64,000 nt of DNA from Nocardia nova NBRC 15556 (GCF_001613005.1 NZ_BDBN01000001.1:178734-242733), one strand, 5' to 3'; shown: positions 11,888 through 21,866, numbered from the stretch's first letter. Made by a program: numbers and translations. The notes: generated from the letters alone by a model not told the origin.

Positions 11888-13264
11888 CTATCGTTCGAGC
11901 GCCCAGCGCAGCCGCGGCGGCTGCGCGGGATCCGCGTCCGGGCTGCTCGACAGCAGCACCTTCGGCGGGATGGGGAGATCGTGGAACGACGATTCGTTCG
12001 AATCCATCTGATACCCGGCGGTATTCGGGTAGACGAGCAGATCGCCGACCACGGCCGGACGTGGCAGCGGAATGCGCCGCCAGCTCAGCATGTCCGATTC
12101 CAGGCAGGTCGCGGCGCCGACGCAGGCCGGAGTCACCGCACCCGGCCGCATCGGCCACAGCACCGGGTCGGGCAGATATTCGCTGTCGAACCATTGCTCG
12201 GACAGGCTCAGGCTGGTGCCGTCGACGGTGAGCAGCTGGTAGGGAATCGACTGTGCCGTCCGCGTTTTCACGCCCTGAACGCGGAACACGGTGCTGCCCG
12301 CGCGGTCCAGCAGTGCGCGCCCCGGCTCGACGGCGAGCCGAATAGCATGGGCGCGAAGAACTTTCACCAGATCGCCGTGGTCGAGGATGGCGGCCAGCGC
12401 GGCCGATCCGGCGGGACGCTGGTGGTAGGGGTAATACGAATCGAACGTCTTGTCCGCGTGGAACCAGTGCGGACCGTGTGCCTCGGTGAAGGCGCGCCAG
12501 GCCGTGTCCGGCAGGTACTCGACGCCGAATCCGCCGCCGATGGAGATGGTGGTGACCGGATGTCCGAGGGCGCGGGCGTGCCGGCAGCGGTCTACCAGTG
12601 CGGCCGCCAATTCCGAACGGGCGATCGGGTCGTAGCCGGAGAGGTGAAAGCTGAACCCCTCCAATCGGATCGGGGCCGGATCGGCGCGGTGCAGCACCGT
12701 GTCGAGCTCGATGTCGGTCATGCCGAATCGGCTGGTCGAATCCGGCGGGAGTACCCGCAGCAGCACGCGGGCGGTGGCGCCGAGGCCGGTGAGCCGGGCG
12801 AGTTCGCCGGGGTCGTCGACGGCGATCAGGGCGCCGTGCCGGGTGGCCAGCCACAGCAGATCATCGGATTTGGCCGGTCCGGTCACCACCAGATCGTGAC
12901 CCCGGATGCCGTTGGCCAGAGCCGAACTCAGCTCGCCGACGCTGGCGACATCGACGCCGGCGCCGTGTTCGGCGCACACCCGCACCACGGCCGCGGACTT
13001 GTTGGCCTTCTTGCCGTAGTAGATCGCGCCGTCCACCCCGTGGCGCCGGAACTGCTCGCGGAAGCCGTCGATGTTGACTCCCACCCGCTCCGGGTACAGC
13101 AGGTGGAACGGGCCGCCGACCGCATAGGCGATGTCGTCGAGCAGATGGGCGTCGGCCAGCAGTAGGCGCTCCCACTCGTCCCGGTGAGCGGGGAGGGGCG
13201 GCGCTGTGATCGAAGGAGAGGTCAACGTATCGTTGGGCGCCTGCGTACTCCGGCTCGCGGTCAC
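11888..13264 (-). CDS. Type III PLP-dependent decarboxylase (DapDC/SbnH/Y4yA-like)
   Basis: An alanine-racemase-fold decarboxylase of about 458 aa. The PLP lysine is near residue 86 in YYGKKANKSAAVVR (YAxKAN in the family). The glycine loop is ISIGGGFGVEY, the substrate region VEPGRALLDRAG, and the active-site cysteine lies in GAATCLESDML. The family decarboxylates D- or L-amino acids such as diaminopimelate, and citryl-diaminopropionate in SbnH. The GTG at 13264 has GGAG eight bases upstream; an ATG at 13333 gives 23 extra residues and cannot be excluded. Between SbnB- and SbnA-like genes it probably decarboxylates a diaminopropionate-derived intermediate. Confidence 0.83.
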   Translation of the reverse strand: MTASRSTQAPNDTLTSPSITAPPLPAHRDEWERLLLADAHLLDDIAYAVGGPFHLLYPERVGVNIDGFREQFRRHGVDGAIYYGKKANKSAAVVRVCAEHGAGVDVASVGELSSALANGIRGHDLVVTGPAKSDDLLWLATRHGALIAVDDPGELARLTGLGATARVLLRVLPPDSTSRFGMTDIELDTVLHRADPAPIRLEGFSFHLSGYDPIARSELAAALVDRCRHARALGHPVTTISIGGGFGVEYLPDTAWRAFTEAHGPHWFHADKTFDSYYPYHQRPAGSAALAAILDHGDLVKVLRAHAIRLAVEPGRALLDRAGSTVFRVQGVKTRTAQSIPYQLLTVDGTSLSLSEQWFDSEYLPDPVLWPMRPGAVTPACVGAATCLESDMLSWRRIPLPRPAVVGDLLVYPNTAGYQMDSNESSFHDLPIPPKVLLSSSPDADPAQPPRLRWALER

Positions 13265-13451
13265 CGCGTCGTCTCCGAGGCCGACGACCGCTTCGAGTCG
13301 CCGAAAGTTGTTTGCGCAGTGGGCATACCGCATGGGCGCGCTCGCCGCGCTGTCGCCGGGCGGCCCGCGCGTGGTGTAGCGGGCGGCTGGATCGTCGTCC
13401 GGTTCGCGGCCGGCCGGGACGAACGCGTAGCGCCAGGGGTGTGCGCCCCGG

Positions 13452-14441
13452 TCAGTCCCACAGCGGCACCTCCGTGCCCCGGCCCTCGGCGATGGCGCGT
13501 TCGGCCAGCGCGTGCGCGACGGCGATATCGGTGAGGACCAGGCCGCTGTTGTAGACGAACAGACGTTCGTCGGGCCTCGTGCGCGCCGTCGCCCGACGTC
13601 CGAGAATCGCGGGCAGTTCCGCGTCCACCGACCGCAGCCGACCGTCCGGCCCGGCCATATCGGTGCCGGTCAGCGCCATCTGTTCGGCACTGGTCGCGAC
13701 CACCCGATCGGCATCGGTCAAAGTCGACGGCGCCAGTCCGTAACCGACCAGCACGGCCACCGAACCCGGTGCCAGATCATCGGATTCGAGGGCGACCTGC
13801 GTGCCGGGCCCGGCGGTCGCGAGCACCACATCGGCCGTCGCCGCCGCGGCGCGCGGATCGTCGACCACGTCGAGATCCAGGTGCGGCGCGTGCGCGCGCA
13901 GGTGGGTGCCCACCGCTTCCAGCCCCTCGGGGTGGGTGCCGAACACCATCAGCCGGTTCAACTGCGGATTCGCGGCGAGCAAGTGCGGCAGGGCGTTTCG
14001 GCCCTGGGTGCCGGTGCCGATCAGCAGCACGCTGCGCGCGCCCGGCCGCACCGTCTCGCGAACCAGCAGCGCCGACACCGCCGGTGTGCGCAGCGCGCCG
14101 ACCCGCGCGCAGTCCATCATCGCGATCGGGGTGCCGGTCGCGTCGTCGTAGAGGGTGATGGTGGTGTAGTAGCGCTTGGTGCTGCGGTCGTGGCTCGGAT
14201 CGAATTTGTACGAGGTCTTCATCGCGACCACCCGGCGGCGGCCGTCGCGCCCGAGCATCGCGTACGCCACCGACCAGCCGTCCGGATGCGCCACGCTGAG
14301 CTTGCGGGGGTTGTCCGAATCGCCCTGTGCCAGGGCCAGATAGGCGTCCTCGACAGCGCGCACCACCTCGTTGGGCGCGATCGGGACATCGGCGAGATCG
14401 CTGCGGCTGAGTACGCGCAACGGGGTGGGGCGGCTGCTCAC
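13452..14441 (-). CDS. SbnB-like dehydrogenase (ornithine cyclodeaminase/mu-crystallin family)
   Basis: A 329-aa NAD-dependent enzyme. The Rossmann motif VLLIGTGTQGRNALPHLL begins near residue 130, preceded by the family signature MMDCARVGALRTPAVSALLV. SbnB oxidatively cleaves N-(aminocarboxyethyl)-glutamate to L-2,3-diaminopropionate and 2-oxoglutarate. Pairing with an SbnA-like gene in one operon supports that role over ornithine cyclodeaminase. The GTG at 14441 is chosen for the GAGGAA just upstream; it lies 25 bases after the oxygenase stop. The 2-oxoglutarate it would release is a co-substrate of that oxygenase. Confidence 0.83.
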   Translation of the reverse strand: MSSRPTPLRVLSRSDLADVPIAPNEVVRAVEDAYLALAQGDSDNPRKLSVAHPDGWSVAYAMLGRDGRRRVVAMKTSYKFDPSHDRSTKRYYTTITLYDDATGTPIAMMDCARVGALRTPAVSALLVRETVRPGARSVLLIGTGTQGRNALPHLLAANPQLNRLMVFGTHPEGLEAVGTHLRAHAPHLDLDVVDDPRAAAATADVVLATAGPGTQVALESDDLAPGSVAVLVGYGLAPSTLTDADRVVATSAEQMALTGTDMAGPDGRLRSVDAELPAILGRRATARTRPDERLFVYNSGLVLTDIAVAHALAERAIAEGRGTEVPLWD

Positions 14442-14466
14442 TGCGTTCCTCGGTTCACTGGTCGGT

Positions 14467-15564
14467 TCATCGGGGCGAGATATTCGGTGCCGCATAGCGA
14501 TTCGGCGTGAACGGCCGCACCGTCCTCTGTCCGTATCCGCTTTCGCCGGACTCGGCCGGTGCGCGACGGCGTGCCAGCCGGATGTTGACCCGCTTGAGCC
14601 AGCGGTCGGTCCCGTCGTATCGGGGCGTGAAGGGAACCCGGCCGTGCACGACGACATCATTGTCCATCAGCAGCAACTCCCCCGGCTCCAACACCGCACG
14701 GTGACAGACTCGTTCCAATTCGACGCCGAGATGGGAGTAGGCGCAACGGTATTCGGCCCCCGCGTCGTCGAGTGGAGTGTAGGCGGGGTCGTAGCGCAGG
14801 GTCGGCCCGCCGTCACCGGCGCCGACGGTGGCCACCGGGGCGGGGTGGTGCTCGCCGAAATCCTCGCCGTAGGAGACGTCGGGCAGGATCGGCAGTGTCG
14901 GTTCGGCGAGCAGCCGGCGCCCGTCCGCATCCAGGTTCACCTGGCGGACCGAGGAGATGGTGGTACCCACCCGGTCGGGATTGCGCAGACAGCCGAGCAA
15001 CAGCAGATGTGCGCGCTCGGGATGGAAGGCGTCCTCGGTGTGCGGGCTCAGCAGCGTGGTGCTGCTGGCGCCGGACTGTTCGTGTTCGTGGCCGGGTGTG
15101 GGCAGGATGTTGTTGACCAGCCGCCCACCCTGCTGGCCCTGCCAGCCGAAGGGTTCGCCGGCGCAGCGGGCGAGCAGCAACAGGGCGATATCCAGGCGAA
15201 ACGACTCCGGGCACGCCGGTTCGGCGGCATGGGTCCAGTCGGGCGGCGTGGGGCCGAGCTCGTCGTCGCGCACCGGCAGGCGGCCGATGATCGTCGCACC
15301 GGCGGGGGTGTCGGGCGGTCGCAGGGCGGTGCGCACCGCGGCCGGAAGTTCGGCGGCGTAGGCGTTCACGAGCCGGATCAGCGCCGGATCGGCGAGGGTG
15401 CGGCGGATCGGCGCGGAACCACCGGGGGTGCGGTCGAGTGTGATCGCGATCTCTTCGGCCGAACAGAACACGGCCGCCGCGGCTTCGGGGGCGAGCGTAC
15501 GGCGGTCGATCGGTTCGATTTCTTCGTGCTGGGGTGTCTTACGTTCGCGGAGAACGTTTTTCAC
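14467..15564 (-). CDS. Fe(II)/2-oxoglutarate-dependent oxygenase, clavaminate-synthase/TauD-like
   Basis: A 365-aa non-heme iron oxygenase. The iron triad is readable as H175-T-E177 in LLSPHTEDAFHPER, where HxE is typical of the clavaminate synthase/AsnO/VioC group, with the distal H307 in VVVHGRVPF. The 2-oxoglutarate arginine lies in DGTDRWLKRVNIRL. Relatives hydroxylate free or tethered amino acids at C3. The GTG at 15564 follows GGAAGGGAAC; the in-frame sequence further upstream is not homologous. It is the first gene of the operon, 78 bp from an iron-box-like palindrome. The substrate is unknown; diaminopropionate or a derivative is a guess. Confidence 0.85.
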   Translation of the reverse strand: MKNVLRERKTPQHEEIEPIDRRTLAPEAAAAVFCSAEEIAITLDRTPGGSAPIRRTLADPALIRLVNAYAAELPAAVRTALRPPDTPAGATIIGRLPVRDDELGPTPPDWTHAAEPACPESFRLDIALLLLARCAGEPFGWQGQQGGRLVNNILPTPGHEHEQSGASSTTLLSPHTEDAFHPERAHLLLLGCLRNPDRVGTTISSVRQVNLDADGRRLLAEPTLPILPDVSYGEDFGEHHPAPVATVGAGDGGPTLRYDPAYTPLDDAGAEYRCAYSHLGVELERVCHRAVLEPGELLLMDNDVVVHGRVPFTPRYDGTDRWLKRVNIRLARRRAPAESGESGYGQRTVRPFTPNRYAAPNISPR

Positions 15565-15641
15565 CAGGAGTTCCCTTCCTCGCAATGGGGATGAAGCAGG
15601 TGGTGAAGACTCGGACTGCGAAGTTAGTCGCTCCGTTGATC

Positions 15642-15660
15642 TTAAGCAAGGCTTACCTAA
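15642..15660. promoter_or_regulatory. Candidate IdeR/DtxR iron box
   Basis: TTAAGCAAGGCTTACCTAA matches 15 of 19 bases of the mycobacterial IdeR consensus TTAGGTTAGGCTAACCTAA. Seven of its nine half-site pairs are symmetric. It lies in the divergent spacer, 78 bp before the oxygenase gene and 130 bp before lpqU. Prediction: iron represses the metallophore-like operon. Binding is not shown. Confidence 0.72.
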
Positions 15661-15789
15661 AGTACGCCGCTGGACATAGCGTTTCGATATGGAACGGATG
15701 CGGGAAAGGTAGCTGCTCGTATGCCGGAGTCGGGTGGAGTGCGCCGTCACGGTGCGTGCCATCCGCGCGCGAATCTGGATGATGGAAAC

Positions 15790-16527
15790 GTGCGTTCGAC
15801 CATCCCCGGATTCCGGCCCCTCGCGTTCGCCGCCGTCGCGGCGGTCGCGCTGCTGTCCGGATGTGCGGGAACCGACAACCTGCCCCCGATTCCGGACGGC
15901 ATTCCGCCCGGTGCGGGGGCACCGGTTCCGCCGATCGACCTCGATGCGCCCGGTCGCAGTGCCGAACAGTTGCGTGACTGGGCGCAAGCGCAGTCGGACG
16001 CGCTCGGCATCCCCACGGTCGCGCTCGAGGCCTACGGATACGCGACCGAGGTCATGGCCCGGTCGCGTCCCGACTGCGGCATCGGCTGGACCACGATCGC
16101 GGGTATCGCGAGGGTGGAGAGCAAGCACGGCCGCCACGGCGGTTCCGCGCTGGATGCCGACGGCGAGGTCCGCCCGCCGATCCGCGGCATCCCCTTGGAC
16201 GGATCACCCGGTGTCGCAAGGATTCTCGACGACGAGGCCACCGCACGCGCCGGCGCCCCGGTCTACGTGCGCGCCGAGGGGCCGTTCCAATTCCTGCCCG
16301 AAACCTGGCAGCACTGGGGTGTGGACGCCAACGGGGACGGTCGCGCGGATCCGGACAGCATCGACGACGCCTCGCTGACCGCCGCGCGCTACCTGTGCGC
16401 CAGCGGCGGCGATCTGCGCACCGCGGAGGGCTGGCAGAAGGCGGTGCTGACCTACAACCAGTCCACTACCTATATGGCGACCGTGCGGACGAAGGCGGCG
16501 GCATACAGCGTCGGCCGCCGCGCCTGA
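15790..16527 (+). CDS. lpqU: Lipoprotein lytic transglycosylase, LpqU-like
   Basis: A 245-aa exported lipoprotein with a hydrophobic signal and lipobox LLSGC at about residues 19-23. A Pro-rich linker precedes a SLT-type muramidase domain: IGWTTIAGIARVESKHGRHG (catalytic Glu in RVES), then GPFQFLPETWQHWGVDANGD and LTYNQSTTYMATV. Such enzymes cleave peptidoglycan glycan strands. The GTG at 15790 puts the signal peptide at the very N-terminus and follows GATGGAAAC; an upstream ATG at 15721 would add 23 non-signal residues. It lies directly before eno, as lpqU does in M. tuberculosis. Confidence 0.87.
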   Translation: MRSTIPGFRPLAFAAVAAVALLSGCAGTDNLPPIPDGIPPGAGAPVPPIDLDAPGRSAEQLRDWAQAQSDALGIPTVALEAYGYATEVMARSRPDCGIGWTTIAGIARVESKHGRHGGSALDADGEVRPPIRGIPLDGSPGVARILDDEATARAGAPVYVRAEGPFQFLPETWQHWGVDANGDGRADPDSIDDASLTAARYLCASGGDLRTAEGWQKAVLTYNQSTTYMATVRTKAAAYSVGRRA

Positions 16528-16595
16528 CGACCGCGCGCCGGGCGACCGGGACCGCGTGCCCACCTGTGTCGTGCGGTCCGGACCGCACCCATTAG

Positions 16596-17981
<1,386 letters not shown>

Positions 17982-18107
17982 TAGCCTCGTCAACGGTTGT
18001 GGCGTGCGGGGCCGGTCGATACAGCGGCCGGTCACCGCGCGGAACCGTTGCGCTGTGCGGTCGAATCGCAGCGCCGCTATGGAGGCAGGCGATTTCGAGG
18101 TGTGGGG

Positions 18108-18761
18108 ATGACGGAGCGACGGGCGCGCGGTACCAGTCCGGCAGGACGCGGTGACCGCCGCTCGACGCGGTCGCCCCGGCCCGAGCGGACCGCGAACGGC
18201 TCCGCGCGCACGTCCGCCGGCAAACGGGCCGCGCAACGACGCCCGGCCGGCACGAAATCCGAACCGCGCACCACGCGCGCGAAGTCGAAGAAGTCCGAGG
18301 ATCGCCACGATCGCCGGATTTTCGGGCTGTCGACCGGGCGGGCCGTCATTCTGGCCGCGGTGCTGTGCGCGCTCGCGCTGACCCTCGCCGTACCGATGCG
18401 CACGTATTTCAGTCAGCGTTCCGAATCGGTGCAATTGGCCGAACAGCGCCGCGATCTGGAAAACGATCTGACGCGGCTGCGCGACCGCCGCGCACAACAG
18501 GAAGATCCCGCCTACATCCGCTCCGAGGCCCGCGACCGGCTGCGCCTGGTGATGCCCGGCGACACCGCCTACATCGTGCAGGTGCCCGGCATCGAGCAGC
18601 CCGCGGTACCGGTGCCGACGAGTCAGGCGCGCCGCCCCGACCCCTGGTACACCCAGCTGTGGCGCAGTATGTCCAACCCCCAGCCCACCCCCACCGCCAC
18701 GCCGGCGCCCCCGCCGCCCCCTCCACCGCCCCCGCCCGATCCTGAAGGAGAACCCCGGTGA
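18108..18761 (+). CDS. FtsB/DivIC-type septum formation initiator protein
   Basis: A 217-aa membrane protein (Rv1024-like). It has a basic, Ser/Arg-rich cytoplasmic N-terminus, one transmembrane helix near residues 85-103 (VILAAVLCALALTLAVPMRT), then a coiled coil (SVQLAEQRRDLENDLTRLRD) and the conserved DPAYIRSEARDRLRLVMPGD of the FtsB/DivIC family. The C-terminus is almost pure proline. It is expected in the divisome with FtsL and FtsQ. ATG at 18108 with GAGGTG five bases upstream. The stop overlaps the next start (GTGA). Confidence 0.92.
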   Translation: MTERRARGTSPAGRGDRRSTRSPRPERTANGSARTSAGKRAAQRRPAGTKSEPRTTRAKSKKSEDRHDRRIFGLSTGRAVILAAVLCALALTLAVPMRTYFSQRSESVQLAEQRRDLENDLTRLRDRRAQQEDPAYIRSEARDRLRLVMPGDTAYIVQVPGIEQPAVPVPTSQARRPDPWYTQLWRSMSNPQPTPTATPAPPPPPPPPPPDPEGEPR

Positions 18762-19351
18762 CCGACCCCGCTACGCCCGAGCCCTCGACCGGCGAGGCGC
18801 GTGCCGAGCAGGGTACGCCCGCCGAGGCGGATCTCGAGATCGTGGCCCGCCAGCTCGGCCGTGAGCCACGCGGGGTCCTCGCGATCGCTTATCGCACGCC
18901 CGACGGCCAACCGGCGGTCGTGAAGACCGCGCCGCGCCTGCCCGACGGCACCCCGTTCCCCACGCTCTACTACCTCACCGATCCGCGCCTGACCGCCGAG
19001 GCGAGCCGGCAAGAGGCCGCCGGACTGATGCGCGGGATGACCGAACGCCTGGCCGCCGACCCGGAACTGGCCGCCGCCTACCGCGCCGCGCACGAGAGCT
19101 ACCTGTCCGAGCGCGACGAAATCGAGTCGCTGGGAACGGATTTCAGCGGTGGCGGGATGCCGGAGCGGGTCAAATGCCTGCACGTGCTGATCGCGCATTC
19201 GCTGGCCAAGGGCCCGGGGCTGAATCCGCTCGGTGACGAGGCCGTCGCGCTGGCCGCCGATACCGGACTGCGCGGCACCGCGATTCCGCAGGACTGGCCG
19301 AAATACGAGCAGTACCAATCGAATACCGATGCGGGAGACAGTGATGAGTGA
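18758..19351 (+). CDS. DUF501 domain protein
   Basis: A 197-aa protein of the DUF501 family, which lies between the divIC-like gene and ppx across actinobacteria. Conserved stretches are ARQLGREPRGVLAIAYR, FPTLYYLTDPRL and VKCLHVLIAHSLAKGPGLNP. It has no signal or membrane segment. Biochemical function unknown; the fixed neighbourhood suggests a tie to cell division or polyphosphate/guanosine metabolism. The GTG start is in a four-base overlap with the divIC-like gene, and its end overlaps ppx by eight bases. Confidence 0.9.
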   Translation: MTDPATPEPSTGEARAEQGTPAEADLEIVARQLGREPRGVLAIAYRTPDGQPAVVKTAPRLPDGTPFPTLYYLTDPRLTAEASRQEAAGLMRGMTERLAADPELAAAYRAAHESYLSERDEIESLGTDFSGGGMPERVKCLHVLIAHSLAKGPGLNPLGDEAVALAADTGLRGTAIPQDWPKYEQYQSNTDAGDSDE

Positions 19352-20291
19352 CCGGGTTGCCGCCGTCGACTGCGGCACCAATTCCATCCGGCTCCTGATC
19401 GCCGATGTCGGCGCGGACGGCCACCTCACCGACGTGCACCGCGAAATGCGGATCGTGCGACTCGGCAAGGGCGTCGACGCCACGGGCGAACTGAATCCGG
19501 AAGCGATCGAACGCACCCGCGTCGCCCTGCACGACTACGTCGACCGCATGATCGAGACCGGGGTGAGCCGGGTGCGGATGGTCGCCACCAGCGCCACCCG
19601 CGACGCACGCAACCGCGACGACTTCTTCGCCATGACCGGAGTGGAACTGGGCCGCGTGGTGCCGGGCGCCCAGGCCGAGGTGATCACCGGCGACGAGGAG
19701 GCGCGGCTCTCGTTCGCGGGCGCGGTGGGCGAATTGTCCAGTGCCGAAGGGCCGTTCGTGGTCGTCGATCTCGGTGGCGGGTCCACCGAGGTGGTGCTCG
19801 GCGACAGTTCCGGCGTGCAGGAGGCGTACTCGGCCGACATCGGCTGTGTGCGGATCACCGAACGCTGCCTGCACGGTAATCCGCCGACCGGCGAGGAGGT
19901 CGCGTCCGCGCGATTCATCGCCTCACAGCAGCTGGCCCAGGCCTTCGGCGTGGTTCCGGTCGAACGCGCCCGCACCTGGGTCGGTGTGGCCGGCACCATG
20001 ACCACGATCGCCGCGGTCGCACTGGACCTGCCCGAATACGATTCGGATCGGGTGCATCTGACCCGTCTCACGTTCGATCAGCTCCGCCAGGTCTGTCACC
20101 GTCTGATCGGGATGAACCACGACGAACGCGCCGCTCTCGGCCCCATGCATCCGGGCCGGGTCGACGTGATCGGCGGCGGTGCGGTGATCACCGAGGTGCT
20201 GGCCGACGAGCTGGCGCGCCGGGCGGGGATCTCCGAGCTGATCGTGAGCGAGCACGACATTCTCGACGGGATCGCGCTGTCGATCGCCTGA
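19344..20291 (+). CDS. ppx: Ppx/GppA exopolyphosphatase-family phosphatase
   Basis: A 315-aa protein of the short, actinobacterial Ppx/GppA type (Rv1026-like). The actin-like ATPase phosphate loops are visible as AAVDCGTNSIRLLIADVG (N-terminus) and VVVDLGGGSTEVVLGD (about residue 138). The C-terminal part has HPGRVDVIGGGAVITEVLAD and EHDILDGIALSIA. It hydrolyses polyphosphate and/or pppGpp; which one is not decidable here. The ATG at 19344 opens the domain and overlaps the end of the DUF501 gene. Confidence 0.92.
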   Translation: MSDRVAAVDCGTNSIRLLIADVGADGHLTDVHREMRIVRLGKGVDATGELNPEAIERTRVALHDYVDRMIETGVSRVRMVATSATRDARNRDDFFAMTGVELGRVVPGAQAEVITGDEEARLSFAGAVGELSSAEGPFVVVDLGGGSTEVVLGDSSGVQEAYSADIGCVRITERCLHGNPPTGEEVASARFIASQQLAQAFGVVPVERARTWVGVAGTMTTIAAVALDLPEYDSDRVHLTRLTFDQLRQVCHRLIGMNHDERAALGPMHPGRVDVIGGGAVITEVLADELARRAGISELIVSEHDILDGIALSIA

Positions 20292-20390
20292 GGCGGGCCG
20301 GAGGCGGCGCCGCCTGAGGGTGCCGCGACATCCCCGCGTGATCGGCGTTTTGTGCGATCGGTGTCCCTCGTTGCTGGACAATTGCGTCTC

Positions 20391-21866
20391 ATGAGCAGGG
20401 TGGAACCCGTCCCGGGAGAGCAGGCGTCGCCGGAGACACGCACGATATTCGGCCATCCCATCGGGCTGGTCAATTTGTTCGGAGTCGAGCTGTGGGAACG
20501 GTTTTCGTTCTACGGCATGCTCACCATTCTCGGGTACTACCTGTACTACTCGCTGACCGACGGCGGGCTGGGGCTGGAGAAATCCACCGCGACGGGCATC
20601 GTCGGCGCCTACGGCGGGCTGGTGTATCTGTCGACCGTGCTCGGCGGCTGGCTGGCCGACCGGGTGCTCGGGATGGAGCGGACCGTCTTCTACGGCGGCG
20701 TGGTCGTGATGGCCGGGCATATCGCGCTGGCGGTGCTGCCGGGATTGACCGGTGTCGGCGTGGGGTTGGTGCTCGTCGCGCTCGGCTCCGGGGCGTTGAA
20801 GGCCAACGCGTCCTCACTGCTGGGCACGCTCTACGAGAAGGGTGACCCGCGTGCCGACGGCGGTTTCACGCTGTTCTATCTCGGCGTGAATCTGGGCGCG
20901 TTCGTCGGCCCGCTGATCACCGGGCTGCTGCAGACCCACCTCGGATTCCACTACGGATTCGGGGCGGCGGCGGTCGGCATGGCGCTCGGACTCACCCAGT
21001 ACGTGATCTTCCGGCGCAATCTGGGTACCCACGGGCGGGAAGTGCCGAACCCGTTGCCGCGCAGCCAGATCGGGAAAGTGATCGCCTTCGTGCTGGTCCT
21101 CGTGGTGGTGGTCGCCGTCGCGATGTGGACCGGGCTGGTCCGGTTGTCGAATCTGTCGTGGGTAACCACCGGCGTGATCGCGGCGGTATCGATACTCTAT
21201 TTCGGATTGATGTTGACCAGTCCGAAAGTGGTTGCGGTGGAACGAGTCCGAGTGCGGGCCTTCATACCGCTGTTCATCGCCAACGCCGTGTTCTGGTCGC
21301 TGTTCCAGCAGATCTTCACGGTGCTGGCCGTCTACTCCGACGAGCGGATGAACTGGACGCTGTTCGGCTGGACCGCGCCGGCGAGCTGGATCGGCTCGGA
21401 GGAACCGATCTGGGTCATCGTGCTGTCGCCCTTGTTCGCGCTCATGTGGACCCGCCTGGGCACCAGAGCCCCCACCACGCCCCGAAAGTTCGCCTACGGC
21501 GTGATGGGGATGGGCGCATCGTTCCTCCTGTTCGTCCCCTTGGCCGGCTTCGAGGACAAAACCGTTCCCGCCCTGCTCGTCTTCGTGATCCTGGCCGGCT
21601 TCGCCATCTCCGAACTGCTGCTGTCCCCGATCGGCCTCGCGGTTACCACTCAGCTCGCCCCCGAGGCCTTCCGAGCCCAGATGATGGCCCTTTACTTCTT
21701 CTCCGTCGGCATCGGCACCTCGATGTCCGGCGTCCTGTCCGAGTTCTACGACACCAGCCACGAAGTCGCCTACTTCGGCATCACCGGCCTGGTCGCGATC
21801 GCAGTGGGAATCGTCGTTTACTTCCTAGCCCCGCAGGTCAGCCGCTTGATGGAAGGCGTGCACTGA
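20391..21866 (+). CDS. POT/PTR2 family proton-coupled peptide transporter
   Basis: A 491-aa MFS-fold membrane protein. The proton-coupled oligopeptide transporter motif ELWERFSFYGM (ExxERF) is near residue 30, and the PTR2 signature FTLFYLGVNLGAFVGPLITG comes after helix 4. About 14 hydrophobic helices are apparent. It imports di- and tripeptides with protons. ATG at 20391 is preferred to a GTG 39 bases upstream because family members begin shortly before the ERF motif, though no strong ribosome-binding site precedes it. It stands alone between ppx and tRNA-Leu. Confidence 0.92.
   Translation: MSRVEPVPGEQASPETRTIFGHPIGLVNLFGVELWERFSFYGMLTILGYYLYYSLTDGGLGLEKSTATGIVGAYGGLVYLSTVLGGWLADRVLGMERTVFYGGVVVMAGHIALAVLPGLTGVGVGLVLVALGSGALKANASSLLGTLYEKGDPRADGGFTLFYLGVNLGAFVGPLITGLLQTHLGFHYGFGAAAVGMALGLTQYVIFRRNLGTHGREVPNPLPRSQIGKVIAFVLVLVVVVAVAMWTGLVRLSNLSWVTTGVIAAVSILYFGLMLTSPKVVAVERVRVRAFIPLFIANAVFWSLFQQIFTVLAVYSDERMNWTLFGWTAPASWIGSEEPIWVIVLSPLFALMWTRLGTRAPTTPRKFAYGVMGMGASFLLFVPLAGFEDKTVPALLVFVILAGFAISELLLSPIGLAVTTQLAPEAFRAQMMALYFFSVGIGTSMSGVLSEFYDTSHEVAYFGITGLVAIAVGIVVYFLAPQVSRLMEGVH

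Noticed and set aside
20303..20316. AGGCGGCGCCGCCT palindrome after ppx
   Set aside because: No loop and no tail; such GC palindromes are expected by chance here, so it is not called a terminator.
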